From Pratylenchus scribneri (lineage: Eukaryota > Nematoda > Chromadorea > Rhabditida > Pratylenchidae), in contig JAQSEB010000033.1 of assembly GCA_030063045.1 (NCBI GenBank), positions 2,604,001-2,668,000 on the forward strand: 64,000 nucleotides of DNA, in the 5' to 3' direction. Every line of letters begins with the position of its first letter. Position 1 is the first letter of the stretch. This document shows, piece by piece, positions 12,219-23,300 of the stretch. Both the position numbers and the translations under genes were made by a program. The notes under the pieces were generated by a model, which had not been told where the DNA came from, made no database searches, and worked only from the letters and a program-made list of their open reading frames with translations.

Positions 12219-13230
12219 ATGGATTGGACACTGAATCGACATGAAATGAACGACGCATTTTTGGCATTCACTGGCATTTGCCTCTGCGTTTCATTGATCA
12301 CGCTGATCATCCTCTTTTGTGTTGCCAAATGCACATGGCCAAATCAACGAAGGCGGAAGGGCAAAAAGGGAGGAGGGGTGGAAGCCGGAAAGAAACGGTC
12401 CTCAAAGGGTGCCGCTTTCAACTCCAAATCGGAAACGGCAAGTTTTGGAGGCATTTCCTTTTATTAGGGAGAAAGACAGCTAAGAGATGGCGCTTGTAGC
12501 TAATTAAGGGCTAAACCGATATTAATGATTTTGGTATCAAATTGAAGAGCACACCGTTGGCTATCGATTGATATAAAATTTATTTGGATTGGCTAAGATT
12601 TGGTGTTAGAACTTGCATCGGTTTTTGAGTTATAGCTCAGTGAAGCCATAATTAATTTTGAAGGCGATACACCATTTTAAAGCCCTGGAAATCTTCTAAA
12701 AATTAGCTCAAAAATATTTACAAAATTATCTTTTTAAAAAAGTTACATGTCTTTGAGTGTAATAAACCCTAATTTTTCGAGGAAAAGCCGCTTATTTTGC
12801 AAATTGTTTTAACTCTTTTCAAAAAGTTAGATTGACCACTTTTTAGAGGACATTTAGGGCTTTCAAATGGCATATCGCCTTCCTGAATTGGTTACTTCCT
12901 CGTAGAGCTACGGTCAAAAAGAACACCCATTATTTCACCATTTTTATAGGTTTTGTGGGCAGATTTATGTCCAAAGGAACACCAATTTCCCACCATTTTT
13001 TCCTCTTCCAACCAAAACCAATTCATTTTTTTACATTTTAATATGGCCAATTTCCATCCCCACTGCAGGTTGCATTGAGCGCTGAATCGGTGGAATGGAT
13101 TGATGAACGGAACACGGATTTGGTTTCATCCACAATTAAAGTGCAATCTCTGCATGCAACAAATTCTCAGCTGAATAATTTGATGAACAGCAGCAACAAT
13201 CCAACAAAGGGCACAAAAGCAAATAAATAG
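12219..13230 (+). CDS. Small single-pass membrane protein, function unknown
   Basis: The working model has exons 12219-12377 and 13069-13230, phase 0, giving 106 residues. The first exon encodes a short polar head, one strong hydrophobic helix (TGICLCVSLITLIILFCVAK) and a basic cytoplasmic RRRKGKK segment. The second starts right after a good acceptor (CCCCACTGCAG) and encodes a hydrophilic tail with a Ser/Asn-rich end. Only phase 0 keeps exon 2 open, which forces a weak donor (GGG|GTGGAA). The open frame continues past it to 12465, so a single-exon 83-residue form is an alternative. AATAAA follows at about 13285. An M1 element sits in the intron. I do not recognise the family. Confidence 0.45.
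12525..12600. repeat. Partial M2 element
   Basis: A fragment with GGTATCAAATTGAAGAGCAC and TTGGCTATCGATTGATATAA resembles one M2 arm. It abuts the M1 copy that follows. Confidence 0.4.
12622..12930. mobile_element. Hairpin element family M1, copy 3
   Basis: This copy lies in the intron of the small membrane-protein gene. The left arm starts at AGCTCAGTGAAGCC and the right arm ends GTAGAGCTACGGTCAAAAAG. It is more diverged than the other copies. Confidence 0.65.
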
Positions 13231-13595
13231 AAAATTTGGCCATAAATTTGTCACAAATATAAATCTCATCACAACAAAATGCCTTAATAAATTTGATAAA
13301 AATTTGGAGAAAATTTAAATGAATATTCGCCTTTGATATTATTGTATATTAATCCTAAGTTAAAATTGTTTGGGGCAAGAGTGGGTTCACCGGGGCCTAA
13401 CCCCCCCAGTGGCCCAAAAATATGGGATAGAATTCAATTGAAAAAATCTTTAAATTATTATTTATTTGTTGTGCGGGAAAATGTAATAACAGAACATCAT
13501 AAAAAATGATCGATTTAAAAAGGCAGATTGGGCCAATATTGATTGATTGATTGATAGGGTGACGGGCGATTATGGCAAAAAGTGGGGGTACAGTA
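13231..13595. other. Short spacer before the minisatellite
   Basis: The spacer holds the 3' end of the small membrane-protein gene, a GC-rich fragment GTTCACCGGGGCCTAACCCC at about 13386 resembling family M5, and a TGATTGAT run. No ORF is supported. Confidence 0.5.
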
Positions 13596-15534
13596 GTGCA
13601 AATTAATTCTTTCCGGAAAGAGGCAACCGGATAAAGTGCAAATTAATTCTTTCCGGAAAGAGGCAACCGGATAAAGTGCAAATTAATTCTTTCCGGAAAG
13701 AGCAACCGGATAAAGTGCAAATTAATTCTTTCCGGAAAGAGGCAACCGGATAAAGTGCAAATTAATTCTTTCCGGAAAGAGGCAACCGGATAAAGTGCAA
13801 ATTAATTCTTTCCGGAAAGAGGCAACCGGAAAAAGTGCAAATTAATTCTTTCCGGAAAGAGGCAACCGGATAAAGTGCAAATTAATTCTTTCCGGAAAGA
13901 GGCAACCGGATAAAGTGCAAATTAATTCTTTCCGGAAAGAGGCAACCGGATAAAGTGCAAATTAATTCTTTCCGGAAAGAGGCAACCGGATAAAGTGCAA
14001 ATTAATTCTTTCCGGAAAGAGGCAACCGGATAAAGTGCAAATTAATTCTTTCCGGAAAGGGCAACCGGATAAAGTGCAAATTAATTCTTTCCGGAAAGAG
14101 GCAACCGGAAAAAGTGCAAATTAATTCTTTCCGGAAAAAGTGCAAATTAATTCTTTCCGGAAAAAGTGCAAATTAATTCTTTCCGGAAAAAGTGCAAATT
14201 AATTCTTTCCGGAAAGGGGCAACCGGAAAAAGTGCAAATTAATTCTTTCCGGAAAGGGCAACCGGAAAAAGTGCAAATTAATTCTTTCCGGAAAGGGCAA
14301 CCGGAATAAGTGCAAATTAATTCTTTCCGGAAAGGGCAACCGGAAAAAGTGCAAATTAATTCTTTCCGGAAAGAGCAACCGGAAAAAGTGCAAATTAATT
14401 CTTTCCGGAAAAAGTGCAAATTAATTCTTTCCGGAAAGGGGCAACCGGAAAAAGTGCAAATTAATTCTTTCCGGAAAGGGGCAACCGGAAAAGTGCAAAT
14501 TAATTCTTTCCGGAAAGGGCAACCGGATAAAGTGCAAATTAATTCTTTCCGGAAAGAGGCAACCGGATAAAGTGCAAATTAATTCTTTCCGGAAAGGGCA
14601 ACCGGATAAAGTGCAAATTAATTCTTTCCGGAAAGAGGCAACCGGATAAAGTGCAAATTAATTCTTTCCGGAAAGAGCAACCGGATAAAGTGCAAATTAA
14701 TTCTTTCCGGAAAGAGGCAACCGGATAAAGTGCAAATTAATTCTTTCCGGAAAGAGGCAACCGGATAAAGTGCAAATTAATTCTTTCCGGAAAGAGGCAA
14801 CCGGAAAAAGTGCAAATTAATTCTTTCCGGAAAGAGGCAACCGGATAAAGTGCAAATTAATTCTTTCCGGAAAGAGGCAACCGGATAAAGTGCAAATTAA
14901 TTCTTTCCGGAAAGAGGCAACCGGATAAAGTGCAAATTAATTCTTTCCGGAAAGAGGCAACCGGATAAAGTGCAAATTAATTCTTTCCGGAAAGAGGCAA
15001 CCGGATAAAGTGCAAATTAATTCTTTCCGGAAAGGGCAACCGGATAAAGTGCAAATTAATTCTTTCCGGAAAGAGGCAACCGGAAAAAGTGCAAATTAAT
15101 TCTTTCCGGAAAAAGTGCAAATTAATTCTTTCCGGAAAAAGTGCAAATTAATTCTTTCCGGAAAAAGTGCAAATTAATTCTTTCCGGAAAGGGGCAACCG
15201 GAAAAAGTGCAAATTAATTCTTTCCGGAAAGGGGCAACCGGAAAAGTGCAAATTAATTCTTTCCGGAAAGGGCAACCGGATAAAGTGCAAATTAATTCTT
15301 TCCGGAAAGAGGCAACCGGATAAAGTGCAAATTAATTCTTTCCGGAAAGGGCAACCGGATAAAGTGCAAATTAATTCTTTCCGGAAAGAGGCAACCGGAT
15401 AAAGTGCAAATTAATTCTTTCCGGAAAGAGCAACCGGATAAAGTGCAAATTAATTCTTTCCGGAAAGAGGCAACCGGATAAAGTTCAAATTAATTCTTTC
15501 CGGAAAGAGGCAACCGGATAAAGTGCAAATTAAT
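13596..15534. repeat. 40-bp minisatellite, ~51 units, with higher-order repeat
   Basis: The array repeats a unit beginning GTGCAAATTAATTCTTTCCG and continuing into a GGCAACCGG part. Full units are 39-40 bp, and seven short units of 26 bp lack the GGCAACCGG part. Each full unit has the perfect 12-bp palindrome CTTTCCGGAAAG. Variants are few (GAGGCAACC, GGGCAACC, GGGGCAACC, GAGCAACC; ATAAA or AAAAA ends). Their order is repeated: the block from 14675 to 15429 copies that from 13701 to 14675, except for six units (about 222 bp) present only in the first. Open frames on both strands are by-products of the unit. Confidence 0.97.
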
Positions 15535-16082
15535 CAATCACTAATATTTATTCTTTTAATTAGATATTCTTTGCCAAATTAGGATTCAGATAACTTAACA
15601 ATGTCTTTTAAAAGATAATAAAATATCCAATATCCACCATGCATGAATATTTCAACTCTCGATTCATCCTCTCTTCCCTTATTTTCCTGTATTCATCGGC
15701 TGGCTGGAAGCAGTCCGAGAGTGAAGATGGGATGAACGATAAACTCCAAAGAGAACATTTATTCATTCATCAATCATCATCATCAATTCAGCCTGAATGA
15801 ACACATTTTTCCTTTATAAAAGGGGTAAGCCGCCTCAAATTGACGGCATAACAAAAAAGCAGCGTTGAGGAATGAGGAATGCCTTTTAGGGCAAATGAAT
15901 GATGGAATGTTTTCTTCCTCATCATAAAATTATAATTTCTACGGGCTGAATCCGGTTGGTCCGATTATAATGGGGCACTGAAGTCATTTGAGGGTGGGAT
16001 GGGGTATACTTTCACATCATTTGAATGGATTGAATTCTAGCTTATTAATTCATCAGAAATAGAATCACTGTGTAAAATTGGA
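15535..16082. other. Spacer upstream of the vWA gene
   Basis: This is AT-rich with no ORF. It contains ATTC/ATCA-rich stretches and presumably the promoter and 5' UTR of the vWA-domain gene. Confidence 0.5.
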
Positions 16083-19000
16083 ATGTTACATCGAACATTT
16101 ATTTTCTTTATCCTGGTTGGAATTTTACCATTTGGCCAGCAACAAAAAACAACGCCAAGTGGCAGTGAGGGAATTCGTCCACGGCAAGTTTTTTATATAT
16201 ATTTATTTCGATTTAATTATTCATGAGATATGGCCAAAAGAATGGTCTGAGGTACTGAATTTGCCATATTCAATTGTCCTCTGTTTCGTCACAATGCGAT
16301 GCTTTTTTGACTTAAATGGATTTACCAAGTGAATAGATGTATCAAATTTTCCTCCAATTTATTTGAATAGATTTTCTTTTGGATTTGTGAACTCCAGTTT
16401 CCTGTAAAAATTAGGGAGAAATTCCACAGGATACAAAAAATTCAAAAATTTCCCTAATAAAATGAATGTCTACTCCCTATGTGCAGTTCCCTATTGCTGA
16501 ACCGGAATGGTCAGCCTCAATTGGAGCAACAAGTGCAAGCATCCGCAACAAAACGTCAATTTGGCAGTCGAACAACGCTGACAACTTTACGGCCAGCCAG
16601 CACAGCTGCATTGCCAACATTGTTGACCACCGCAAGCCAAAGGGCATTCACTGGAAGACCGGGTACTTCTCTTATTGTTGGGACTTAATTGAATTTTTTG
16701 AGTAATTTTGACCAATATATCAATCAATCTTTCAAATAATTAATAAATATTTATTCGATTGGATTACCGTAAATTCTCTATTAGAAGCCCGTGGGCTTAT
16801 AATTTTGGAATCACCAAAAATCGAAAAATTTTTGGGTCGAACTCTCTTATCTGTTGACATTGATCAAATTTTAATGTTTTTATAGAGCTCTATGGAACCA
16901 AAAAAAATAATAAATTTTTGTAAAGTGGTACGGTACCTCAAAGTCGAATGTGGGCTTCTATTAGAAAGTGAGTTTTAATAGAGGAAATAGACTCTTTCTT
17001 TGGACTGATCAGAAATTAAAAAAAAAAACAGATCGATTTTAACCTATTTGCTACATTTTTGGTCATAATTTTTGCAATTTCCAATCAAAAATTCTTTCTC
17101 CAACCAATTATGTATATTCCAATCAAGGTTATAAAATTGGTATCAAATATGGTAATTTAAAACTAGAAAATTCATTCAAAAATTGATTTAATTCACGATA
17201 TTATAATTCAAATGAGCAAAATTTTGTTCCACTCTTAAATGAAATATTTTTTGGCAAAAATTATCTACTTAAAATTAAAACAAGGTTATTCAATTTTGCA
17301 TTTGATTATTCAAAATAGGTTGCCAATTGGACATTGTCCTTTTGGTGGACATGTCCGGCGGGGCATTGGACAAGAGGGAACGTTATTTGGGGATGGCGGC
17401 CGAATTGATACGGGCGCTGGATGTGGACGAATTCGGGGCACAAGTTTGGAGGGAAATCAGGGATTTTGATTAATTTGTGCCCAAAAAAGGTGGCCTTAGT
17501 CCGCTACTCGGGTAAAGGCCGAACCGACACGGTGTTTCGACTCAAAAATCGCTACAATCAAACGAGGCTTTTGGACGGTGAGGACAAAAAATTAAATTAA
17601 TTTCTTTCAATTTTTTGAAGAAATTGCCAATGCCCAACCATTGAGTGGCACCACAAGAACGAGGGAGGCAATGTTGCATGCCAAAAGGGAATTTGAACGA
17701 AAATTTGGTGGCCGAGAAAAGGCTGACAGGGTGTTGATTGTGTTCACGGACGGATACAGTCAGGTGGCAAAAATTGTGATCATAATTTATTCGCTTTACT
17801 AGTCCTAATCTAGAGCTAAGGTTGTTTGGGGCTAAAGCTAGGATTAGGCTCTCGCCCCGGGCCTTCGCCTAAAAATGATTATGGGAGGAGAAAAATAAGT
17901 ATGATATTTAAACAAATTTATATTTGAATAAATCGATTTTAATTAATTTTATACAATTTTTAAAATTGTATTGAATTTGATAAATTTTCGATGAAATCCG
18001 TGTTTAAGCTCTCCAGTGGCTAAATGAAGGGGATATGGATTAAAAGGAGCTATGGGACTTTAAATTATTATTAAGAAAATAACATATGAAATCCAAAAAG
18101 TTACTCATTAGCAGAGGAAAAAGGGCGGGTTTAAAAGGGAGATTGAGTCAATATTTGATTGATGGGAAGGAGAGGTGATATGGCAAAAGGAGTGGGTACA
18201 GTAGGATAAATAGGAAGGGAGATTGAGGCAATATTTGATTGATGGGAATTGGGAAGGGGAGATGACCGCTGACCAGGCCAGTGGGTACAGTATGAAAAAT
18301 AAGAAAGGCCCTTAGGAATTGACATTTGACTTGCTTATTCAGTAAATGGCTTCTTCCTTACATTTTAAAATTAATCACCGAATTTTTTATAATTATTCCC
18401 CATGGAATCGGGGAACCTAATATTTTCTTTTTTAGATGGAATTTATCCAAATGAATTGAATTTATTGCTTTCAAAAATTTCCGTTAATAATTTTATCACA
18501 GATATATAAAATAATTAATATAATAATTTCACAATTTCAATTTTCAACCCTTCAGGATGATCCATCGGACATTGCCTCAGAATTGAGACGTGAACGGATT
18601 CATGTTTTTGCCGTTGCTGTCGAAGATCAACAATTAACTCCAAATGTTGAACAGTTGAAAACGATCGCCAGCGATCCACAGGTGAGCCATGCATTTTGAA
18701 GCCTTCGAAGGAAATAAATCCGAGGAAATTAATAATTCATTAAGAGAGAAAGAGAGAATAATGTATTACGGAATGGGAAAAGATTGGTAAAAACACAAAA
18801 TTGGTGGAATTATTCTAAGCGAAAACACAAACAGGCGGAATTATTCTAAGCGAAAACACAAACAGGCGGAATTATTCTAAGCGAAAACACAAAACAGGCG
18901 GAATTATTCTAAGCGAAAACATAAAATAGGCGGAATTATTCTAAGCGAAAACACAAAATAGGCGGAATTATTCTAAGCGAAAACACAAAACAGGCGGAAT

Positions 19001-19363
19001 TATTCTAAGCGAAAACACAAAACAGGCGGAATTATTCTAAGCGAAAACATAAAATAGGCGGAATTATTCTAAGCGAAAACACAAAATAGGCGGAATTATT
19101 CTAAGCAAAAACACAAAACAGGCGGAATTATTCTAAGCGAAAACACAAAACAGGCGGAATTATTCAAAGCGGAAACACAAAACAGGCGGAATTAAAATCT
19201 AACCAAAATAGGCGAAAATCTCCTCGGATTTTATTCCTTCAAGATGCTTCGAATGAAAATATTCAAAAACCCATCAATTTCCCAATTTTAGTCCATCGTG
19301 ATTGGTGCTGCCCAATTTGGCATCCTCAAAAACAAAGTGGCACAGCCTCGATGCCGCCAATAA
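16083..19363 (+). CDS. Secreted von Willebrand factor A-domain protein
   Basis: Exons 16083-16187, 16515-16662, 17319-17443, 17490-17577, 17621-17763, 18556-18681 and 19292-19363 join in phase to 268 residues. Residues 1-20 form a signal peptide (basic MLHRTF, then FIFFILVGIL). Residues about 22-84 are a Gln/Thr/Ser/Pro-rich linker. The vWA fold starts at CQLDIVLLVDMSGG. MIDAS elements visible are D-M-S-G-G (the last Ser of DxSxS replaced by Gly), Thr in LSGTTRTREA, and FTDG. The strand IHVFAVAVE and the end IVIGAAQFGIL complete the fold. Such domains bind extracellular matrix partners, often through a metal. The start of exon 2 is the weakest junction; the phase of exon 3 requires the frame used here. 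Introns host an M3, an M5 and a 32-bp minisatellite. Confidence 0.88.
16767..16990. repeat. M3 element in intron 2 of the vWA gene
   Basis: The left end reads TACCGTAAATTCTCTATTAG and the right end GGGCTTCTATTAGAAAGTG...AATAGAGGAAAT, inverted relative to each other. At about 220 bp it is longer than the other M3 copies. Confidence 0.55.
17798..17875. repeat. GC-rich repeat family M5, copy 2
   Basis: This segment in intron 5 of the vWA gene (AATCTAGAGCTAAGG ... GGCTCTCGCCCCGGGCCTTC) matches the reverse complement of 12078-12165. Confidence 0.45.
18790..19196. repeat. 32-bp minisatellite, array 1
   Basis: About 12 units of a 31-32-bp repeat, whose minus-strand core is TTCGCTTAGAATAATTCCGC, fill intron 6 of the vWA gene. 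Unit length varies with an AAA/AAAA run. Four other arrays of the same unit occur in this window. Confidence 0.95.
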
Positions 19364-20388
19364 AATAAATGAATCAAAATTATAAATTTATTTATTCTGT
19401 TTGCATATTCTTTGCTTGCATAATAAAATATAAATTTTTCTGTGGGACAAATAAAGAATAAAACCGGGAGACAAAAATTTTGAGGGCAGCAGATGGAACT
19501 AATAAAAGATTTACATGAAGATTTGCATGAAATGATGGGAGATGGATATTATAATATTTTTGTGAATTTCGGTCTTTGGATGTGGGATTTAATGGGCTTA
19601 ACGAATCTTCAAATTGGATATGGTTGGATGTGAATTTTTGGACGGTAAATGAGAGGGAAAAAAGTGGCAGCTATTTACAAAAAGGGGTTAGCGCTTTTTG
19701 TGGGCATTAAATTGAAGCATTTTTACGGAAATATGAATATCTACAAAATTTTTTGCCTTATTTTGGATTTAAACGATTCCAACAGCAGCAGAGGGAAGAT
19801 TTGTATTCCATGCTTCCCCGATTTCCAAAAAATGACATGCAGATGTTTTCCCATTGAAAAGAAACCGAAGAAATCTGAAATTTTTCAATATTTTTCGTTT
19901 TAGATTCACCGTAAAAAATTTCAAAATTTATACAAGGCGATAACCCTTTTTTGAAAAAATAAATTGAATTTTAAAAGGGAGAAAGGAGAGAGAGAATCCA
20001 GGGAAAAGTACACGTTGTTCGAAGAGAAAAGGTAGAAGAAAATTCAGTGTTTTTAATGGGAAAAAAGCTGAGAATTGAGAATGACAAAATTTACAGCAAT
20101 GTGGAAAAATAGGGAAAAAAATATTAATTAAAAAAGTAAAATTTGGAAAGAAATTATCTGGCTTAAATGTGAATAAAATATATAAAATTTAATATTGACC
20201 GAGGTGTGTGAAAATTGGGTTGCAAAAACCGCGTTTTTTGGATGGATTTAAATTGAATTCAAGGGAAAATGAGGAGGTAATGGGGGCAAGAATATATTTT
20301 ACGCAAAAATAATAAAATAATCAATAATGTAAAATAATATAAATTTTTTGTGTATTCGGATCAAATTCTTTGCAAAAATGGGAGAAAA
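19364..20388. other. Spacer between convergent genes
   Basis: This 1-kb AT-rich stretch lies between the vWA gene stop and the stop of the ELM2/SANT gene. ATAAATTTATTTATT and AATAAA signals near 19385-19430 suit vWA polyadenylation. No coding evidence was seen. Confidence 0.6.
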
Positions 20389-23300
20389 TTATGCATTGAA
20401 ATGTTGCTCAAGGCTGGCGGGTGGCCATCCTCCTCCGCCCGTTCCATTGCCATTCGTGCCACCTCCCCCATTTCCACCGTTGTTGCCATTTCCCTGCTGC
20501 TGTTGTTGTTGGCCATATTGGAGCATATTGCGCAAAAGCCCGTTGAAATTGGCCGCACCGGCTGCACCAAAGGGCGGTGGTCCTTGTTGTTGTTGTTGTT
20601 GAAGACGACCCAACGTGTTGAGGGCGGCCATTGCCGCTTGGGCCTGACTTTGGAGACCATGGGACATTCCCAATTGAGTGGCCAGCGCCCCAGCCAGCGG
20701 ATTTGTGGCGGTGGCCGTTTCCGCTGCTGGACTGCCAGCGGATACGGCTGCAGCAGCGGCCAATGAAGCCAGAGCCGATGGATTTGGCTCCTTTTTGGTT
20801 GGCACGGGGAATGCCAAATGTGCGGCATTTTGTTGCTTTTGTTGGGCTTCGGCCTCGGCCCTGGCCTTCATTGCATGGGATTTCATATGGGCATTCAGGG
20901 ATTTGACTTTCTCGAATCTATAAATGGAATAAAAATTTATATTGGTATTTTATTTTATTTTATTTCAGAATAAAATTGCTACGAATTTAAAATTGTTACC
21001 GTTTCTCGCAGAGTCTGCAATGGAAGAAGCCGTCGGCTTGCGGTTGTGCACCCTTTTTGGCCGCCGCCGAATGGCCATGATGATGCCTGATCTGGAATTC
21101 AGAAAATGGAGATTAAAGAGTTCAAAATGGCCCAAAAATGCCCTTTTGGCCTTCGCCTCCTTCCCCCTTCTCACGAAATATAATATTTCAAGTACCACAT
21201 TGTACCTGGCCATTCTTTTGGCCACAACTCAACAAGAAAGCAATCAATATTGTAAGGCGATATGCCATTTTAAAGCCCTAAATGCCATCCAAAAAGTGGC
21301 TTAACTAATTTTTTGAAAAATTTAAATAATTTTTGAAATAACCGCTTTTCCTCTGAAAGTTCGGGTTTATTATACTCAAAGAACAAAGACATGTATTTTA
21401 AAAAGATGGATTTCATAAAATTTTTGGCCACTTTGTAGAGGACACTTTGAGCTTTCAAAAGGTATATCGCCTTCCCAGATTGGTTGTGGCATAGCCAAAA
21501 GAATGCACAAAGTAGTGAAATGTCCCCTACCACCTCTCCCCCATCCTTCCTTCTAATATCCATGTGCTCACTTTTGGCGCAAATATATGCTGTTGTTGTT
21601 GATGATGGCCTCCAATACCAGCAATACCATTGACATTCTCGCCTCCATCCGGTCCATGATGATGATGATGGTGTAATCCTCCCACATCTTGGCCACCATT
21701 GCTGCCCAATTGGCTGGCAAAAAGGCTGGCCACTCCATTTATGGCCACATTGCCAATGCTTCCTCCATTTTGTGCTGGCATTATGCCATTCCCACCTCCG
21801 CCATTTTCATTGTTTTGGGTGGAAGTGGAAGAGGATGAAGGCGATGGGAAAATGCCATCCGTTCCATGAAGCCATGGATAGGCTGATTGTTGTTGTTGGC
21901 CACCAACCAAATTGCCATTTGTGCCACCGCCTCCATTGAATAGGGTCGAGCCAACATTTTGTTGATGAATGGCATTCTGCAATGGATTGAATTGGATGAT
22001 TATGAATTAATTGAAAAAGACACTATTTAATTTACCAAAAAAAAACATTGATTTGCCGCAAAACTTTCTGTGCCAAAAATATTATTTGTGGGCCATATAA
22101 TTTGGCCAAGCTAAATACGGCTATAAGATTCCATCATTAATCTTAATCTAATTCTAAACTTAATAGTAAGCCTCAAGCACTTTATTTAAGGCCAAATTAT
22201 ATTGGTGTCACCGAAAATGATTATATTTTTGATAAGGAAAATTTTCTGTAAATTCAATCGTTTTTGGGGAAATTACATAAATATTTCCCATTAAATAAAA
22301 GTAAAGTTCACTCTCTAATAAAATAATTTTGGTAGAAAATTCATTTAATGCATTACCATCCCTTTTCCTCTGTAAAACTCAAATATAGCCGGAGGCGTTT
22401 GAATGCACCCCCCCCCCCCCCCCCATTTTGAATCCCAATAAATAAAATTGGCCTCCTTCAATTAATTTCATCTCCTTTAATGATTTCCTCTTCCATCCCA
22501 AGTATAAATATCCCATCACATAAAAAATTTCTTACTGGATTCAAAAGTGCCGTCAATGGGTCAATGGCTGTTGTGGCCGGCGGCATTGACAATTTCCGTT
22601 GTGCCGGCGAACATTCCATCGTTTGTTGCTGCATTGGAAGAAGCATTGACGGATTGGTGATGTCCGATTCAGTTTCGGAGAAATCATCAATGTCCTCTTC
22701 ATCGCCATCATCTTCCGAACTCGCTCCTCCGTGCGATTTTTCTGATTGCGATGGTTGGCGTTGGTCAAATGAGGTCAAATCGAGCTGGAAAATCATTTTT
22801 GGGAGATAAAATTTTTTTAAATTTTTTAAAATTTTTTATAATTTTTCATTATAATTCTTCAAAATTTTTTATAATTTTTCAAAATTTTTTATAATTTTTC
22901 AAAATTTTTTATAATTTTTCAAAATTTTTTATAATTTTTCAAAAATTTTTTTATAATTTTTCAAAATTTATCAAATTTTTCAAAAATTTTTTATAATTTT
23001 TCAAAATTCAGCAAATTTTTCAAAAAATTTCAAAATTACAATTTTTTTCAAAATTTTTCAAAAATTTTCAATTTCAAATTTTTTTTTATTATTTTTAAAA
23101 ATTTTTATAATATTTTGATAAATTTTTCAAAGAAAGATGGTCCCTCAAAAAATTTGTTTTTTTTTCGAGTGTTTTCACCCAATATATTTTTTTTCCGATA
23201 AAAAAAATTGAAAGGCCACAGTCATCAATTTCCCCTCCTCAATCAATTATCAATTACAATTTTTCGTCGTTTCTTATCAATGAAATTAATGTTAATTTGG

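Noticed and set aside
14147..15323. Repeat-protein-like ORFs (QINSFRK / FRKELICTF units)
   Set aside because: They are direct translations of the 40-bp minisatellite, present in several frames, and broken whenever unit length is not a multiple of three.
13596..15534. CRISPR-like array appearance
   Set aside because: Units are contiguous with no unique spacers, the DNA is eukaryotic, and no cas genes are present. The same reasoning applies to the 32-bp arrays.
20348..20906. Plus-strand ORFs opposite the last exon of the ELM2/SANT gene
   Set aside because: They are shadows of the low-complexity Gln/Gly/Ala coding exon on the minus strand.
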